A stretch of DNA of 64,000 nucleotides, taken from assembly GCA_025175665.1 (NCBI GenBank), contig JANKKI010000488.1, forward strand, positions 558,001 to 622,000. Direction: 5' to 3'. The translations under genes were made by a program, and so were the position numbers. Shown here one piece after another: positions 25,184 to 35,922 of this stretch. Source of the DNA: Cinchona pubescens (lineage: Eukaryota > Streptophyta > Magnoliopsida > Gentianales > Rubiaceae). The first letter of the stretch is position 1. Each line of letters starts with the position of its first letter. Under the pieces are notes generated by a model that saw only the letters and a list, made by a program, of their open reading frames with translations, was not told the DNA's origin and did no database searches.

Positions 25184-25339
25184 GAGTAAGGAATTCTTAT
25201 TTCTGAGTTTACTAAAAAATTAGAAGGATAAGTTTGTTAGGAATACCTAAAGGCTTTAGGAGATAATATCTCTTATACAATCTAGATGTATAAATATTAA
25301 AGAGATTTAAAGAGAATCTATATTCCTTTACCAGTTAGA

Positions 25340-25782
25340 CCTATTCCTATAATGATGAGTTAATAGAATATTGTAAGAAAGAAATCAATGAATTACTTAA
25401 GAAAAAATTAATAAGACCTTCTAAATCACCTTGGAGCTATTCAACCTTTTATGTAAATAATTAAGCTCAGATAGAAAGAGGAGTTCCAAGATTATTTATG
25501 AATTATAAACCCTTAAATAAAGTATTAGAATGGATAAAATATCCAATTCCTAATAAAAGAGATTTATTAAAAAGACCATTTAGAACAGTAATTTATTCAA
25601 AATTTGATATGAAAAGTGGTTTTTAGCTAGTTCAAATTGATGAAAATGATAAATACAAAACAACTTTTACTGTACAATTTGGTCATTACGAATGGAATGT
25701 AATATCATTTGGATTAAAAAATGCACCATCAGAATTTCAAAATATTATGAATACAATATTCAATCCTTATTCTACTTTTTTT

Positions 25783-25832
<50 letters not shown>

Positions 25833-26000
25833 TTTTAATATTCTTTGAAAATATTGATCAACATTTCAAACATTTAAATACATTCATACAAGTTATTAAA
25901 AAAAATGGATTAGTACTGTCTAAAAGCAAAATGAAGTAATTCCAATCTTATATTAGATTTTTAGGACTTGAGTTACATCAAGGGTAGTTATAAACCTATT
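25340..26000 (+). pseudogene. Reverse transcriptase remnant with active-site microsatellite
   Basis: A nearly continuous frame from about 25375 to 25785 carries the finger/palm blocks of a caulimovirid reverse transcriptase, including FDMKSGF with the first catalytic aspartate. In-frame stops fall at about 25460 (TAA) and 25624-25626 (TAG). Exactly where the second catalytic aspartate pair should lie, a GT run followed by an AT run (25788-25828) has replaced or expanded the codons and shifts the frame. Thumb-region sequence resumes after it and runs to about 25980. Confidence 0.8.
25788..25828. repeat. GT/AT microsatellite on the polymerase active site
   Basis: The run (GT)n(AT)n begins inside the reverse-transcriptase frame and ends at the codons for the aspartate-pair motif, followed at once by recognisable coding sequence. 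It probably grew by slippage from the AT-rich codons native to that motif. Confidence 0.8.
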
Positions 26001-26004
26001 TGTA

Positions 26005-26640
26005 GAGCTTTAGAGTTTTCTTCCAAATTTTCAGATGAGATAAATGATAAAAACCAATTACAGAGATTTCTAGGATGTCTAAAATTACATAGCATATTTT
26101 ATATCAAATCTTAAACAAATATGTGAACCTTTATACCAGAGATTTAGAAAAAATCCTATAATTGGAGTCAAGAGTATACAGAGACGGTAAAGAAACTTAA
26201 AAAACAAGTTATGAATTTACTCTGTCTAGGAATTCCTCATCCAGATACTTTTATGATAGTCGAAACTGATGCATCAGACATAGGCTATGGAGGAATATTA
26301 AAACAAAAGTTTCTAAATAATAAAGAACAACTTGTTCGTTTTCATTTAGGTGTATGGATTGGTTATCAAAAGAATTATTCTATTATAAAAAAGAAATTTT
26401 ATTTATGGTATTATGTATTTCCAAATTTCAAGATGATTTAATAAATAAAACATTTTTACTCCATATTGATTGTAAAGCGGCAAAAGAGATATTTTAGAAA
26501 AAGACGTTAAAAATTGGTTTCTAAACAAAATTTCGCAAGATGGCAGGCATTACTCTCAAATTGTGATTTTCAAATTGAGTATATTAAAGGTGAGGAAAAT
26601 TCAATTTCAGATTTTCTTACTAGAGAATTTTTATAGGGAC
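26005..26640 (+). pseudogene. RNase H remnant of the pararetrovirus
   Basis: A block around VETDASDIGYGGILKQ (about 26252-26300) carries the first conserved aspartate of retroviral-type RNase H. It is followed by the SII/KKKF block and, near 26555-26635, by a C-terminal block resembling YIKGEENSISDFLTREF, after which the polyprotein resemblance ends. Several stops and frameshifts are present. Confidence 0.75.
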
Positions 26641-26952
26641 ATAGAATCGAGGAGAATAAGAGCAAATAGTATTAGACCACCAAGTTCCCTTGAATACACA
26701 TCTGATAATATATACAAGACAGGGCATGATTGACAATCTAGCTCTTGCCACGTGACAGTGCTTGTGTCAAGTAAACATCCTAGCACATAAGATTTAAGAT
26801 TAAACAAAAGTCACTGAAATGTCATTAGACTCCGAAAAAGAAAAACAAAATGCGGCAAAGCATCTAAAATCAAGAGTTCATGATTCAATATGCTCATGCC
26901 ATCTGGAGTACTTTTGATAAGTAAACATGAATTTATGACTTTATAAACTCTT

Positions 26953-26957
<5 letters not shown>

Positions 26958-27013
<56 letters not shown>
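26958..27013. repeat. AT dinucleotide microsatellite
   Basis: About 56 bases of (AT)n, interrupted once by ACAT, directly abut the left end of the MITE at 27014. Confidence 0.9.
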
Positions 27014-27014
<1 letters not shown>

Positions 27015-27765
27015 GGCTTAATTACAGTTTGCTCCTGTAAATAGGGGATAGTTTCAAATTGCTTCCTGCATTTATTTTATCTACTAGTTGCCTTCAATAT
27101 TTTTAGTTACACTTTGTGAATTTCTTTTCTAAAATTCTTCTCATATATTTGAAAATGATGATAAAATAAATTTATTATTCTAAGTTTTTTCTTTTTTTAG
27201 GTAGCATGAGAAAGTGAGCTAGTTGATTAAGTTAAATTTATTTAAAATATATATTGACTATATCTCAAAGTAATATCTCTACTCAAATAATGTTATTTTT
27301 AAATACAGGGTAATGAATTAATTATTGATAATAGAGAAAATAAAAATAATAAAACTAAAATAATGTGATTAAATAAATAAAATACTTTATTCTAGATATA
27401 AAATAATATTGACAGAATAGTATGTGATAACCTGCTAAAAATAGAAGAGAAGAAGAAAACATATACTAGTAAAATAATTCATACAATTAATATTGAGCGA
27501 TACCAGTAAATTTTTTGAATAATTTTGGATGAAAAAACGTTATTACTTTTGAATAACAAATTGCTTATAAAATAAAATCAGATACCAAAGTGCAACTCAC
27601 TCTAATTTTATATCAATTAAAAGATTGAGGGCAATTATAATATTTTATTATTCTCTTAAGATAAAAATTTTAACATCATCTGGCTAATTTATATAAGAAA
27701 TAGTTATAAGAAGTAATTTTTGATTGTGTCTAATTTATAGGGGACAAACTGTGGTTCAGCCCAAT
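27014..27765. mobile_element. MITE with about 28-bp terminal inverted repeats
   Basis: The left end GGCTTAATTACAGTTTGCTCC and the reverse complement of the right end (GGGCTGAACCACAGTTTGTCC) are imperfect inverted repeats. The inside is AT-rich with no transposase frame and shares an inverted block with the repeat at 13135. The element ends about 250 bp before the NDUFS1 start codon, so it may contribute to that promoter. The target duplication is obscured on the left by the AT microsatellite. Confidence 0.7.
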
Positions 27766-28016
27766 ACATAACTACAACCACAGCTCATTTCATCTGGTCC
27801 ACTAAAAATCGCTCTAAAAAGCCCATATATATCTTATAAGAACCAAGTCGGTTGTTAACCCGACCCGAATTCCCCGAAACGACTGCGTCTGCGTGTGAAT
27901 TACACAGACCCACCACGCGCTTCAAAACCTCACCCCACCACACCACTCTTCTGATTCTCTCAGATAGCCGGAGAAAACAAAACCGATTTCATCAGATAGC
28001 AACAAAAAAAGAGAAA

Positions 28017-31000
28017 ATGGGGCTGGGTTTACTCGCCTCTCGGACTCTCCTCCGATCCGGAAAAATCCGACCCAGAAATTTCACCTCCTTACTCCGCCGC
28101 TCCATCGTCTCTACTACTGAGCTCCAAAACGCCGAAGTAGCCCAAGCTCAAGCCCAGCCTGATACGGATCTTCCCAAAAGATCTCCAGTCGGCGGGGCCC
28201 GAGTTCATTTCCCCAATCCCGAAGACGCCATCGAAGTCTTCGTTGGAGATATCCTGTATTGACAGAAAAGGGAATGACCGTTCTTCAGGCCTGCGAGATC
28301 GCCGGCGTCGACATTCCCCGTTTTTGCTACCATAGCCGTCTCTCCATTGCCGGTAATTGCCGTATGTGCCTCGTCGAGGTCGAAAAATCCCCCAAGCCCG
28401 TCGCCTCTTGCGCCATGCCTGCTCTCCCTGGTAATATTTAATAATTTCTCCATTGATTTAATTATTTTGATGATTTTATTTCTTAATTGTATTAATTGTT
28501 AAGTAAAAATAAATTTTTCCTTGGTAATTTAGAGTTTTAATATTTTGTGTGAAAATTGGAATGGACAAAAATAATGAAAAAAGAGGAGGAGGAGAAGAAA
28601 AGTTGTTTGCTTTAATTGAGCTTGAGCTGAAATTTGTTTTTTTGGGGCAAAATAGTTAATTTATTCGAGTTGTCAATGATTTAATTAAGGAGAGTTAATA
28701 GTACTATTTTAGCTGTGCTTAATTTTTGGTTGTGTATTGATATTCGATGATGATTGTTGTAGGAATGAAAATTAAGACTGATACAACTATAGCTAAAAAT
28801 TCGAGAAGGGGTTATGGAATTTTGCTGATGAATCATCCGTTGGATTGCCCAATTTGTGATCAAGGTGGGAATGTGATCTCCATATATATATCCATTTATA
28901 CACAGACTGATATCAAGCCTGTCTCTTATACACATCTAGATGTGTTATAAGAATCTGGGTCCGTTGGTCAAGACTGTCATGACAAGGTGCATTCAGTGTA
29001 CAAGGTATGAGCAAGACTTTTTTNTATATTACTATATGTCACATTGAATCTTGCGTGCATAACTTAGCCACACCATCGAATCTCTGTCGATTATATTTTA
29101 GTCATCCTTATTTGCTAAATGGTCCTAAGCCTAAGCTTGGTTCAACTTGACGGTGACATTAGTTGCTCAATATCTAATATGTCTGATTGTGTAAAATTTT
29201 CGGTGGGATGACTCCTCCCGTAACAAGAAGTAACGGATAAACAAAAAGTAAGTGCATAAGCATGGTTCTGTAACAATAAATAAGCTAAATGTGGTTGCTA
29301 TTGAACAAATGAAAAAGGGTTTCCTCAGTTCTTTTACAATATGATTTTAGAAACTGATAAATGTGTTTTGAATCTTTGGTTTTTATATATTTGTACATTT
29401 CTTATTTTTGTTTAATCTTAAATCTTATGTGCTAGGATGTAACATCTCTGTGCTGCATCATTGTTTCTTATTAAAGAATAGCAATTTGTTCTTGCTCTTC
29501 TTCTTTGGTAGTTTACCTCACAGAACATATTCAATCATTTGAACTTTTTGTTATTGACTGGATAGCTAGATTGTCTAATTTGAGAATACTTGTGAGCTTG
29601 GGCACAGACGCCAAATGAATAGATAAACTTTGGAATGGGAGATGTGGATTTCATCTCCTCTCCCATGTGCTGAACAAAACCTGAGAAACAACTTCTGAAG
29701 TTCCAGATTTTACTGATTTTTATTAAGATATCAACTGAATAATTCCAGAGTCACTGGGTCATGTGGCTTTGAACTGTCTTTTAATGTGCACCATGATTGT
29801 CAAACAGGTGCGTTAGATTTGCGACACAAATAGCTGGAGTTCAGGATCTTGGCATGTTGGGTCGATTAGTTGGAGTATTGCAGGACTCTTATCAAGATCA
29901 AAATACTTATGACAAGTGAACTTAAGGAAATGTAATTGATATTTGTCCTGTAGGTGCTCTAACCTCAAAACCTTTTGCCTTTAAAGCTCGAAATTGGGAG
30001 TTAAAGGGAACAGAAACCATTGATGTCACAGGTCTCTTATGCCGTTGGTTCAAACATCCGGATTGATAGCAGAGGTCCGGAGGTTATGCGTATTGTGCCG
30101 CGATTAAATGAGGTATCTTAAATTAGCGTTGTTATGCTGTAACTAACTTTCCTTTTGCTCTACTAGATTTTGGTCATTTATGTTACCATATGCACCTGTA
30201 AGTAATATGGATGACATGTTGAAGAAATCTTTCTGTTTCAATTAAGAATTTTATGCTTTATAGATTGGCATCAAGTAAAAGATTTTTGTTTTTAGTAGTT
30301 TATGATGCACGGATGTGGACACAGACAACAAGAAGACATATTATACTGGCATGTTCAAGATAGTGGTGCATTAGCATTCAGCTTGCATTGAACTACTTTG
30401 GAAACGACCGAATACAACTTTGTATTTCATTAACCTTTAATTCTTTATCCAAAGATATTGGCCCCGTATGGATTGCATTATTTGGAGTATTATTTTGGTG
30501 CATTATTCGAGGAATTATTTGAGTGATGTGGCAAATAATTGAATAAAAAAGTATGAATTATTTAAGTGTTTGGATTGTGAATAGTGCAAATAATTTTTTT
30601 ATAAATAAGTGTTTGGATAGTGTTTCTTGCACTAAAAGACAACATATGCGAAAGTCAAACGAAATTACAAATATCAAAATATATAAATCCGTTCACTTTC
30701 TTTTACACACTATCAAATCAAGTACTAAAAACCATACACAAACGTAGTTGCCTTCTCGTCGTTTGAAATCCGAATTTTAAAAAATAAGATACACTCATAC
30801 ATGTATGCTAACATGTATTTATTTAATATAAAATTAAAAAAAGTACAATTTAAAAATTATTTAGTATTTTATGCACTAAAAGACAAAATACGTACACAAT
30901 TATTATAAAATTAGGGTATCTGTCTACTTATACACATCTAGATGTGTATAAGAGACAGCAAGGAGTGAGCAGTTATAGGGATCTCTGTATACATGTTAAC

Positions 31001-33942
31001 GAGAAGGCAACTACGTTTGTGTACGGTTTGTGTCCGTATACATATGCTAAACATGTATTTATTTAATACAAAATAAAAATACAAATTAAAATTTACACTT
31101 TTCTGTCAATAGTTCAGATTCTCCAACATAGGTTTGAAAATTCGAACCTTATATACCATTTTAAACTCTATTTTTCCGCCCATAGTTCGGACTCCCGAAC
31201 CTAAGTTCGGAAGTCCGAACCTTGTATACTACTTTAAACTCTCTTAAATTCTCTTTTCCTGCCTATACTTTGGACTTCCGAACCTTGTATACTATTTTAA
31301 ACTCTATTTTCCCGCCTATACTTCGGATTTCTGAACCTAGGTTCGGAAGTCCGAACTTACATTTCCATTTTTTCTTTGCCCGAAAAAAATTCAGACCAAT
31401 GAATAGTAATGGATAGTATAAAAAAATGTAATGCAAATATATGTGAATAGCGTACAGAGGAATAGTAAAATAATTGATTGAATAGTGAAAGAAAAATTTG
31501 AATTGTGCAAGTAATGAATAGTGAAAGAAATTTTGAAAAAAGTATTTTGGTTAGGCAGTATGAACCTTGAGTCGCCAGTCACCTTTTGCTAAGCATTTGA
31601 TCTTTCTGTGTTGTAGTAGCCCATTGTTAACTAGGTTTTTATGTTTGTTACTATTTACTGATTTAATCCTAGGTTTGACTAATCTGTGTGTGCCTGTACT
31701 GGTACCAGGATATCAATGAAGAATGGATATCAGATAAAACACGTTTCTTTTATGATGGTCTAAAGAGGCAAAGGTTGAATGACCCCATGATTCGTGGTCC
31801 AGATGGACGCTTCAAGGCAGTGAGTTGGCGTGATGCTCTCGCTGTGGTTGCTGAGGTCATCCACCAAGTCAAGCCTGATGAAATTGTTGGCGTTGCTGGT
31901 AAACTGTCTGATGCAGAATCCATGATGGCATTGAAGGATTTCTTAAACAAAATGGGGTCAAATAATGTTTGGTGTGAGGGTAATGGCCCCAATCCAAATG
32001 CTGACATCCGCTCTGGATATATCATGAACACCAGCATTAGTGGATTGGAGAAGGCAGATGTTTGTTTTCCTGTTGGTTGGTACTCAGGTAATGTTTTCAA
32101 CTCTGAATGCATGTATAATTAATTTTACAAAAGTGAATCAGGTATGTGAGTAACTTGTAAACTCATTAACATGTATGCATATAGTGCAAATGTGTTTGGG
32201 GGCCTCCCGTCTAGAAAAAGAAAAACAATTAGTCCTAAAAAAAAGACCTTGAGCTCCTGGGTGTCTGGTGATTGCTTTGTCCAATAGAATGGTCTGTCTG
32301 GAATTATGCAAATTATTTTGGTCCTGCAGAAAATTCATAAATGTCAGTCCTTTAAGATAATGAAGAATTGTGGCTGCTTTCAATAATTTTCGTACTTTTA
32401 ACCAAGGGTTAGGGAGATTACATCCACCTCAAATCCTGAAGCATACTATATTCTTTACTTTTTTGAAGATTCCCTTTCGTAGACCATTATTGAGAACCAA
32501 AAATTTTACTGTCAACGTTTCTTATGTAATCTTTCAGTAGTAATTTAAAAATCTCTTTAAAGCATAATATAGTAAAATCAAATCTCTTACTACATTCTAG
32601 TTTATTATTTTCCTTTATATGTATTCTTGTCTTGATAAGAGTTCTGCAGACCCAACAGAGGGTATCTGCCTTCAAGGATTTTCTCTACTTCTGAGGTGTT
32701 CCTCATAAATTCTCTCATATGAATGTGGTTATGTTGTTTTCCTCGTAAATTCTCTCATATGAATGTGGTTGTGTTGTTTTATTACCGAATGATACCCTTG
32801 TAACTACATGTCTTCTAAAATTTGTGATCTTGTCCTGTTGTAATGCATTTTGAGGAGAGTTGAAGGTTTTCCTTTCTTTAATTGACCTTAATATTGAATC
32901 ATTTTTTTACGTGTGTAGTTTGGTAGAGGTGCGACACATGTCATGTTCTTTCCTTTGCCATCTTTTCCAAACTTTTATTTTATTTTATTTTTGGGTTAAA
33001 CAATGCTTATGATTTACATGTTCTCAGCCAAGGGTAGAAGCTGCTATGGTGAATGCCAGAATCCGGAAAACAGTGTTCGAGCAACCCAAGCTAAGGTGGG
33101 TTATGTTGGTCCTGCAACAGACTTAAATTATGATCACGAACATCTTGGTACAGGCCCTCAAATACTTAAGGAAATTGCTGAGGGTCGCCATCCGTTCTCT
33201 TCAACACTCACAAATGCTAAGAACCCTTGTATCATTGTTGGTGCTGGGGTTTTTGAGCGGAATGACAAGGATGCTATTTTCTCAGTTGTTGAGACTATTG
33301 CAGGACGCGCAAAGGTTGTCAGACCTGATTGGAATGGGCTTAATGTGTTGTTACTGAATGCTGCCCAAGCTGCAGCTCTTGATCTTGGCCTTATCCCAGA
33401 TTCTGGTAAAAAAATTGAATCTTCCAAATTTATATATTTGATGGGTGCTGACGATGTGAACTTGGAGAAAGTTCCTGAAGATGCCTTTGTGGTTTACCAA
33501 GGACACCACGGGGACCGTGGTGTCTATCGTGCCAATGTGATTTTCCCAGCATCAGCCTTCTCTGAGAAGGAGGGTGCAAGGCAGCTGCACATATGTTAAT
33601 ACAGAAGGGTGTGTGCAAACTACTGTACCAGCAGTACCCACGGTAGGCGATGCTAGGGATGATTGGAAAATAATTAGAGCATTGTCTGAGGTGGCAGGTG
33701 CATGTCTACCGTATGATTCCCTCAGTGCTATAAGATCTCGGATGAGGACTGTAGCACCAAATCTACTGAATATAGATGAGAGACAACCGGCAACATTTTC
33801 TTATTCTTTGAAGCCCGAGTCACACCAGGAAACCGGTACTGTTCCATTTGGAACAGTGGTGGAGAATTTTTACATGACTGATTCGATCACCAGGGCGTCC
33901 AAGGTCATGGCCCAGTGCCGCACATTATTGTTGAAGATATGA
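28017..33942 (+). CDS. NDUFS1: NADH dehydrogenase (ubiquinone) 75-kDa subunit, mitochondrial complex I
   Basis: This is the iron-sulphur subunit of the peripheral arm of complex I that passes electrons from NADH toward quinone. Exons: 28017-28430, 28763-29004, 29818-30112, 31709-32087, 33028-33942. Residues 1-70 form a basic, Ser/Arg-rich mitochondrial presequence (MGLGLLASRTLLRSGKIRP). The 2Fe-2S domain shows CEIAGVDIPRFCYHSRLSIA and GNCRMC. The N5 ligand block HPLDCPICDQGG is present, then the protein is broken by adapter and filler at about 28868-28952. N4 ligands CIQCTRC and CPVGA follow, then the molybdopterin-oxidoreductase-like fold ending MAQCRTLLLKI. Further frame breaks: about 28245-28275, 29865-29935, a GTCTCTTAT insertion at 30032-30040, 32070, 33088, and a 13-bp insertion near 33573. 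An upstream in-frame ATG at 27852 exists, but the 28017 start gives the usual presequence. Confidence 0.92.
28868..28952. other. Adapter and filler replacing part of an NDUFS1 exon
   Basis: Family resemblance stops after the codons for CDQGG and resumes at NLGPLVK from 28953. Between them lie AT-rich filler and an adapter palindrome (28919-28952: exact left arm, right arm with one extra T). About 25-28 residues expected here, including the last cysteine of the N5 cluster ligand set, are absent. Confidence 0.88.
30920..30958. other. Full mate-pair junction adapter, one inserted base
   Basis: Both 19-base arms are present around TCTAGA; the left arm has one extra A (CTGTCTACTTATACACATCT). It sits between inverted copies of flanking intron sequence, as expected of a chimeric read-through. 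Confidence 0.95.
31110..31360. repeat. Palindromic TTCGGA/TCCGAA repeat cluster
   Basis: Units of the form GTTCGGAAGTCCGAAC alternate with TATACTATTTTAAACTCT spacers, giving about four degenerate copies. Each unit is itself near-palindromic. The cluster lies in an NDUFS1 intron and I know no function for it. Confidence 0.7.
32701..32780. repeat. 40-bp tandem duplication in NDUFS1 intron 4
   Basis: Units 32701-32740 and 32741-32780 differ at only two positions (CCTCATAAATTCTCTCATAT versus CCTCGTAAATTCTCTCATAT, and one later base). Confidence 0.9.
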
Positions 33943-35922
33943 GTACTGGAAGTGATGATTCGAAATAAAGGTACTAGTTTACGTTTGCTTTTCGGCTTCT
34001 GTGTCTTGAATTTCTGGCATCTAGGATTCTCTGTTCGGCTTGAAGAAAATAGGGAGTATCAGAGAACAAAAATGAACTATAATGCCGTATTTATGGAATC
34101 TTTTCATAAACGGCAAACAGAACTTTTTCAATGGTTTGTACCTCTGTAATTTTAATCTGCATCCAATATGTGGTGAATCCAAAGTTACAGACTTACAGTT
34201 GCCTTGGCTTTATATTTCTTGCTCCAAGATTTTTATTCTTTGTTTAGCTTTTTATTTCAACCGTTGCTGAGGTTGTCAACAATAAAATGTTCTTATGGTT
34301 AAAGAAAACATAAAATGGTGACTACAGGAAAATCATTTGAGATGACAATCAACAATTATTATAGCATTATTGATTGTTCGTCTTTGTTGGTGATAGATCT
34401 TATTATGTACTTGCTGAAGATGGATACTTCTAATATACTTGCTATCACTTATTATAGTGGGTTGCCTCCTGTAGCTCCAGCTATGAGCTCTCTCTCTTTC
34501 TCATCAATCTGTCCATTGTACAATGAAGGGAGAACAAGCAAGAAATCTATGTTATACTTGACATATTAGGTGGAAATGATAGCCAAATCCTTGTAGACAA
34601 GGAGATGCCAAGACGAATTGATCCTACCTACTTGGGGGGGTTATTTTCTCGAGGAGACAATATTTTGTTGGAAAAAATATTTCTTGCAAATTCACCCAAC
34701 GATTTGGGGATCAACAACCCATGTTACCAAGGAATGCCCAAAATCTTCTACCATGCATGCCAATTTTGAAGAGGAATCATGGGGAGTTTGCGGCCGCGAA
34801 TTTTGCAAGGTTGCTATCTCTTCATCAGTTCTTAAGCTATTTGTGTGCATGATCTTCAAGATCAGCTTGCTGGCTGAGCTTCATAATGATCTGATACACT
34901 TGTCATTGTGAAATTTTCTCCAGCCAAATATCAATTGCCTCTCAAGATGAGCAAAAAGCTTCAACTCCACTATTACATACTGAAAATTGGGACGGGTGTA
35001 CATTATTTTGTTAAAACAAGTCCAGATAAAATTACATATGCTGATGCAAAAGGAAAGTAGAATCACATATATGCACATCCACATCTTGGTTAAGGAAAAT
35101 TCGACAGTTCTGCAATTGAATGATCCAGGAAGAAGGGGGTCAATCAAAGTAAAATCCAGGGATTTGCCTTTGGAAAGAATTCGTGCTTTTCACTTGTCCA
35201 ATTTTGTTCTTGAAAGGGACCATATCTAGTACTGAAACTTTAGAGCTTTGAAAGCTCATCAATTCAAATTGAGTGCAGCAAGATCTTTCACCTACAGTTT
35301 TATGACAGCTAAATGCTCCTCTTTGCACAATAATTGGCCAAACCACTCCTCTACACGATTTTCAAACCAGCTTTGATGCATAAAGTATGAGTTTTATACA
35401 GCAAAAGGTAAAAAAAACTCAACTTCCTTTGTTTGACAAACAAGTAAATGCCGTCCAATGTGCTACTCCTGGTACATTCATGCATCATCCCAATTTTTTT
35501 TGTGACTCCATGTAGCAAATTGATAGAAAAACATTGGATGGTCAATACACGAGGTGAAGATTACTGAACGAAAGTACTATTTGAAGATTACTGAACGAAA
35601 GTACTATTCTTGATTTGACCTAAAGTGCTGAAGATTGTTATTTTGGTAATAACTGGTTGATGTTACACAGTTAACAAGCCATTCTGCAGTTACAAAGTTC
35701 TGCCAGTCATGGGAAACTTAATGAATTAGCAATTTAGCAGTGGAAAAAACTGAAACCTAGTGACCAATGCATATATCTCACTCAATTCTAGTTTCTTCCT
35801 TAAAGGAAAAGCTGATTACACAGAGCATATTCTCAAAGACATAAATTTGAGCAAGTGGCAGATCAAACAGTACAAAAGGTGCAGGTAATGTAACAGCTCT
35901 GGTTTCCTTACCTTAAGAAGCA
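33943..35922. other. Convergent spacer between NDUFS1 and the helicase gene
   Basis: The two genes converge here, so the stretch holds both 3' untranslated regions. I recognise no other gene. A perfect 27-bp tandem duplication lies at 35555-35581 and 35582-35608 (unit TGAAGATTACTGAACGAAAG and seven more bases). Confidence 0.6.

Larger units (their letters stand above)
20220..26640 (+). mobile_element. Endogenous pararetrovirus (Caulimoviridae, petuvirus-like order), decayed
   Basis: Four modules appear in one direction with no separating spacer: 30K-type movement protein, capsid/gag with a zinc knuckle, aspartic protease, then reverse transcriptase with RNase H. This order within a presumed single polyprotein is that of petuviruses and related endogenous caulimovirids. 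No LTRs or integrase flank the set, which argues against a Ty3/gypsy element. The copy is dead: the frame is broken by many stops and indels, the movement-protein region is split by a solo LTR (20887-22018), and adapter debris lies at 24596-24622, 25165-25183 and 25269-25293. The true virus-host boundaries are not resolved. Assignment to genus is inference. Confidence 0.8.
30470..31590. repeat. Repeat-rich segment in NDUFS1 intron 3
   Basis: The left part begins GGCCCCGTATGGATTG, like the ends of common plant MITEs. Both flanks are rich in GAATAGT-type units. Inside lie a perfect-to-near-perfect inverted repeat (30730-30758 with 31000-31028), an adapter palindrome at 30920-30958 between the two arms, and a block of TTCGGAAGTCCGAA-like palindromes (31110-31360). 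A matching right terminus was not found, so the element boundaries are not defined. Confidence 0.5.

Noticed and set aside
20220..26640. Ty3/gypsy retrotransposon instead of pararetrovirus
   Set aside because: There is a movement-protein-like module at the start, no integrase after RNase H, and no flanking LTR pair.
28205..28453. Minus-strand frame opposite NDUFS1 exon 1
   Set aside because: It is the antisense shadow of a conserved coding exon.
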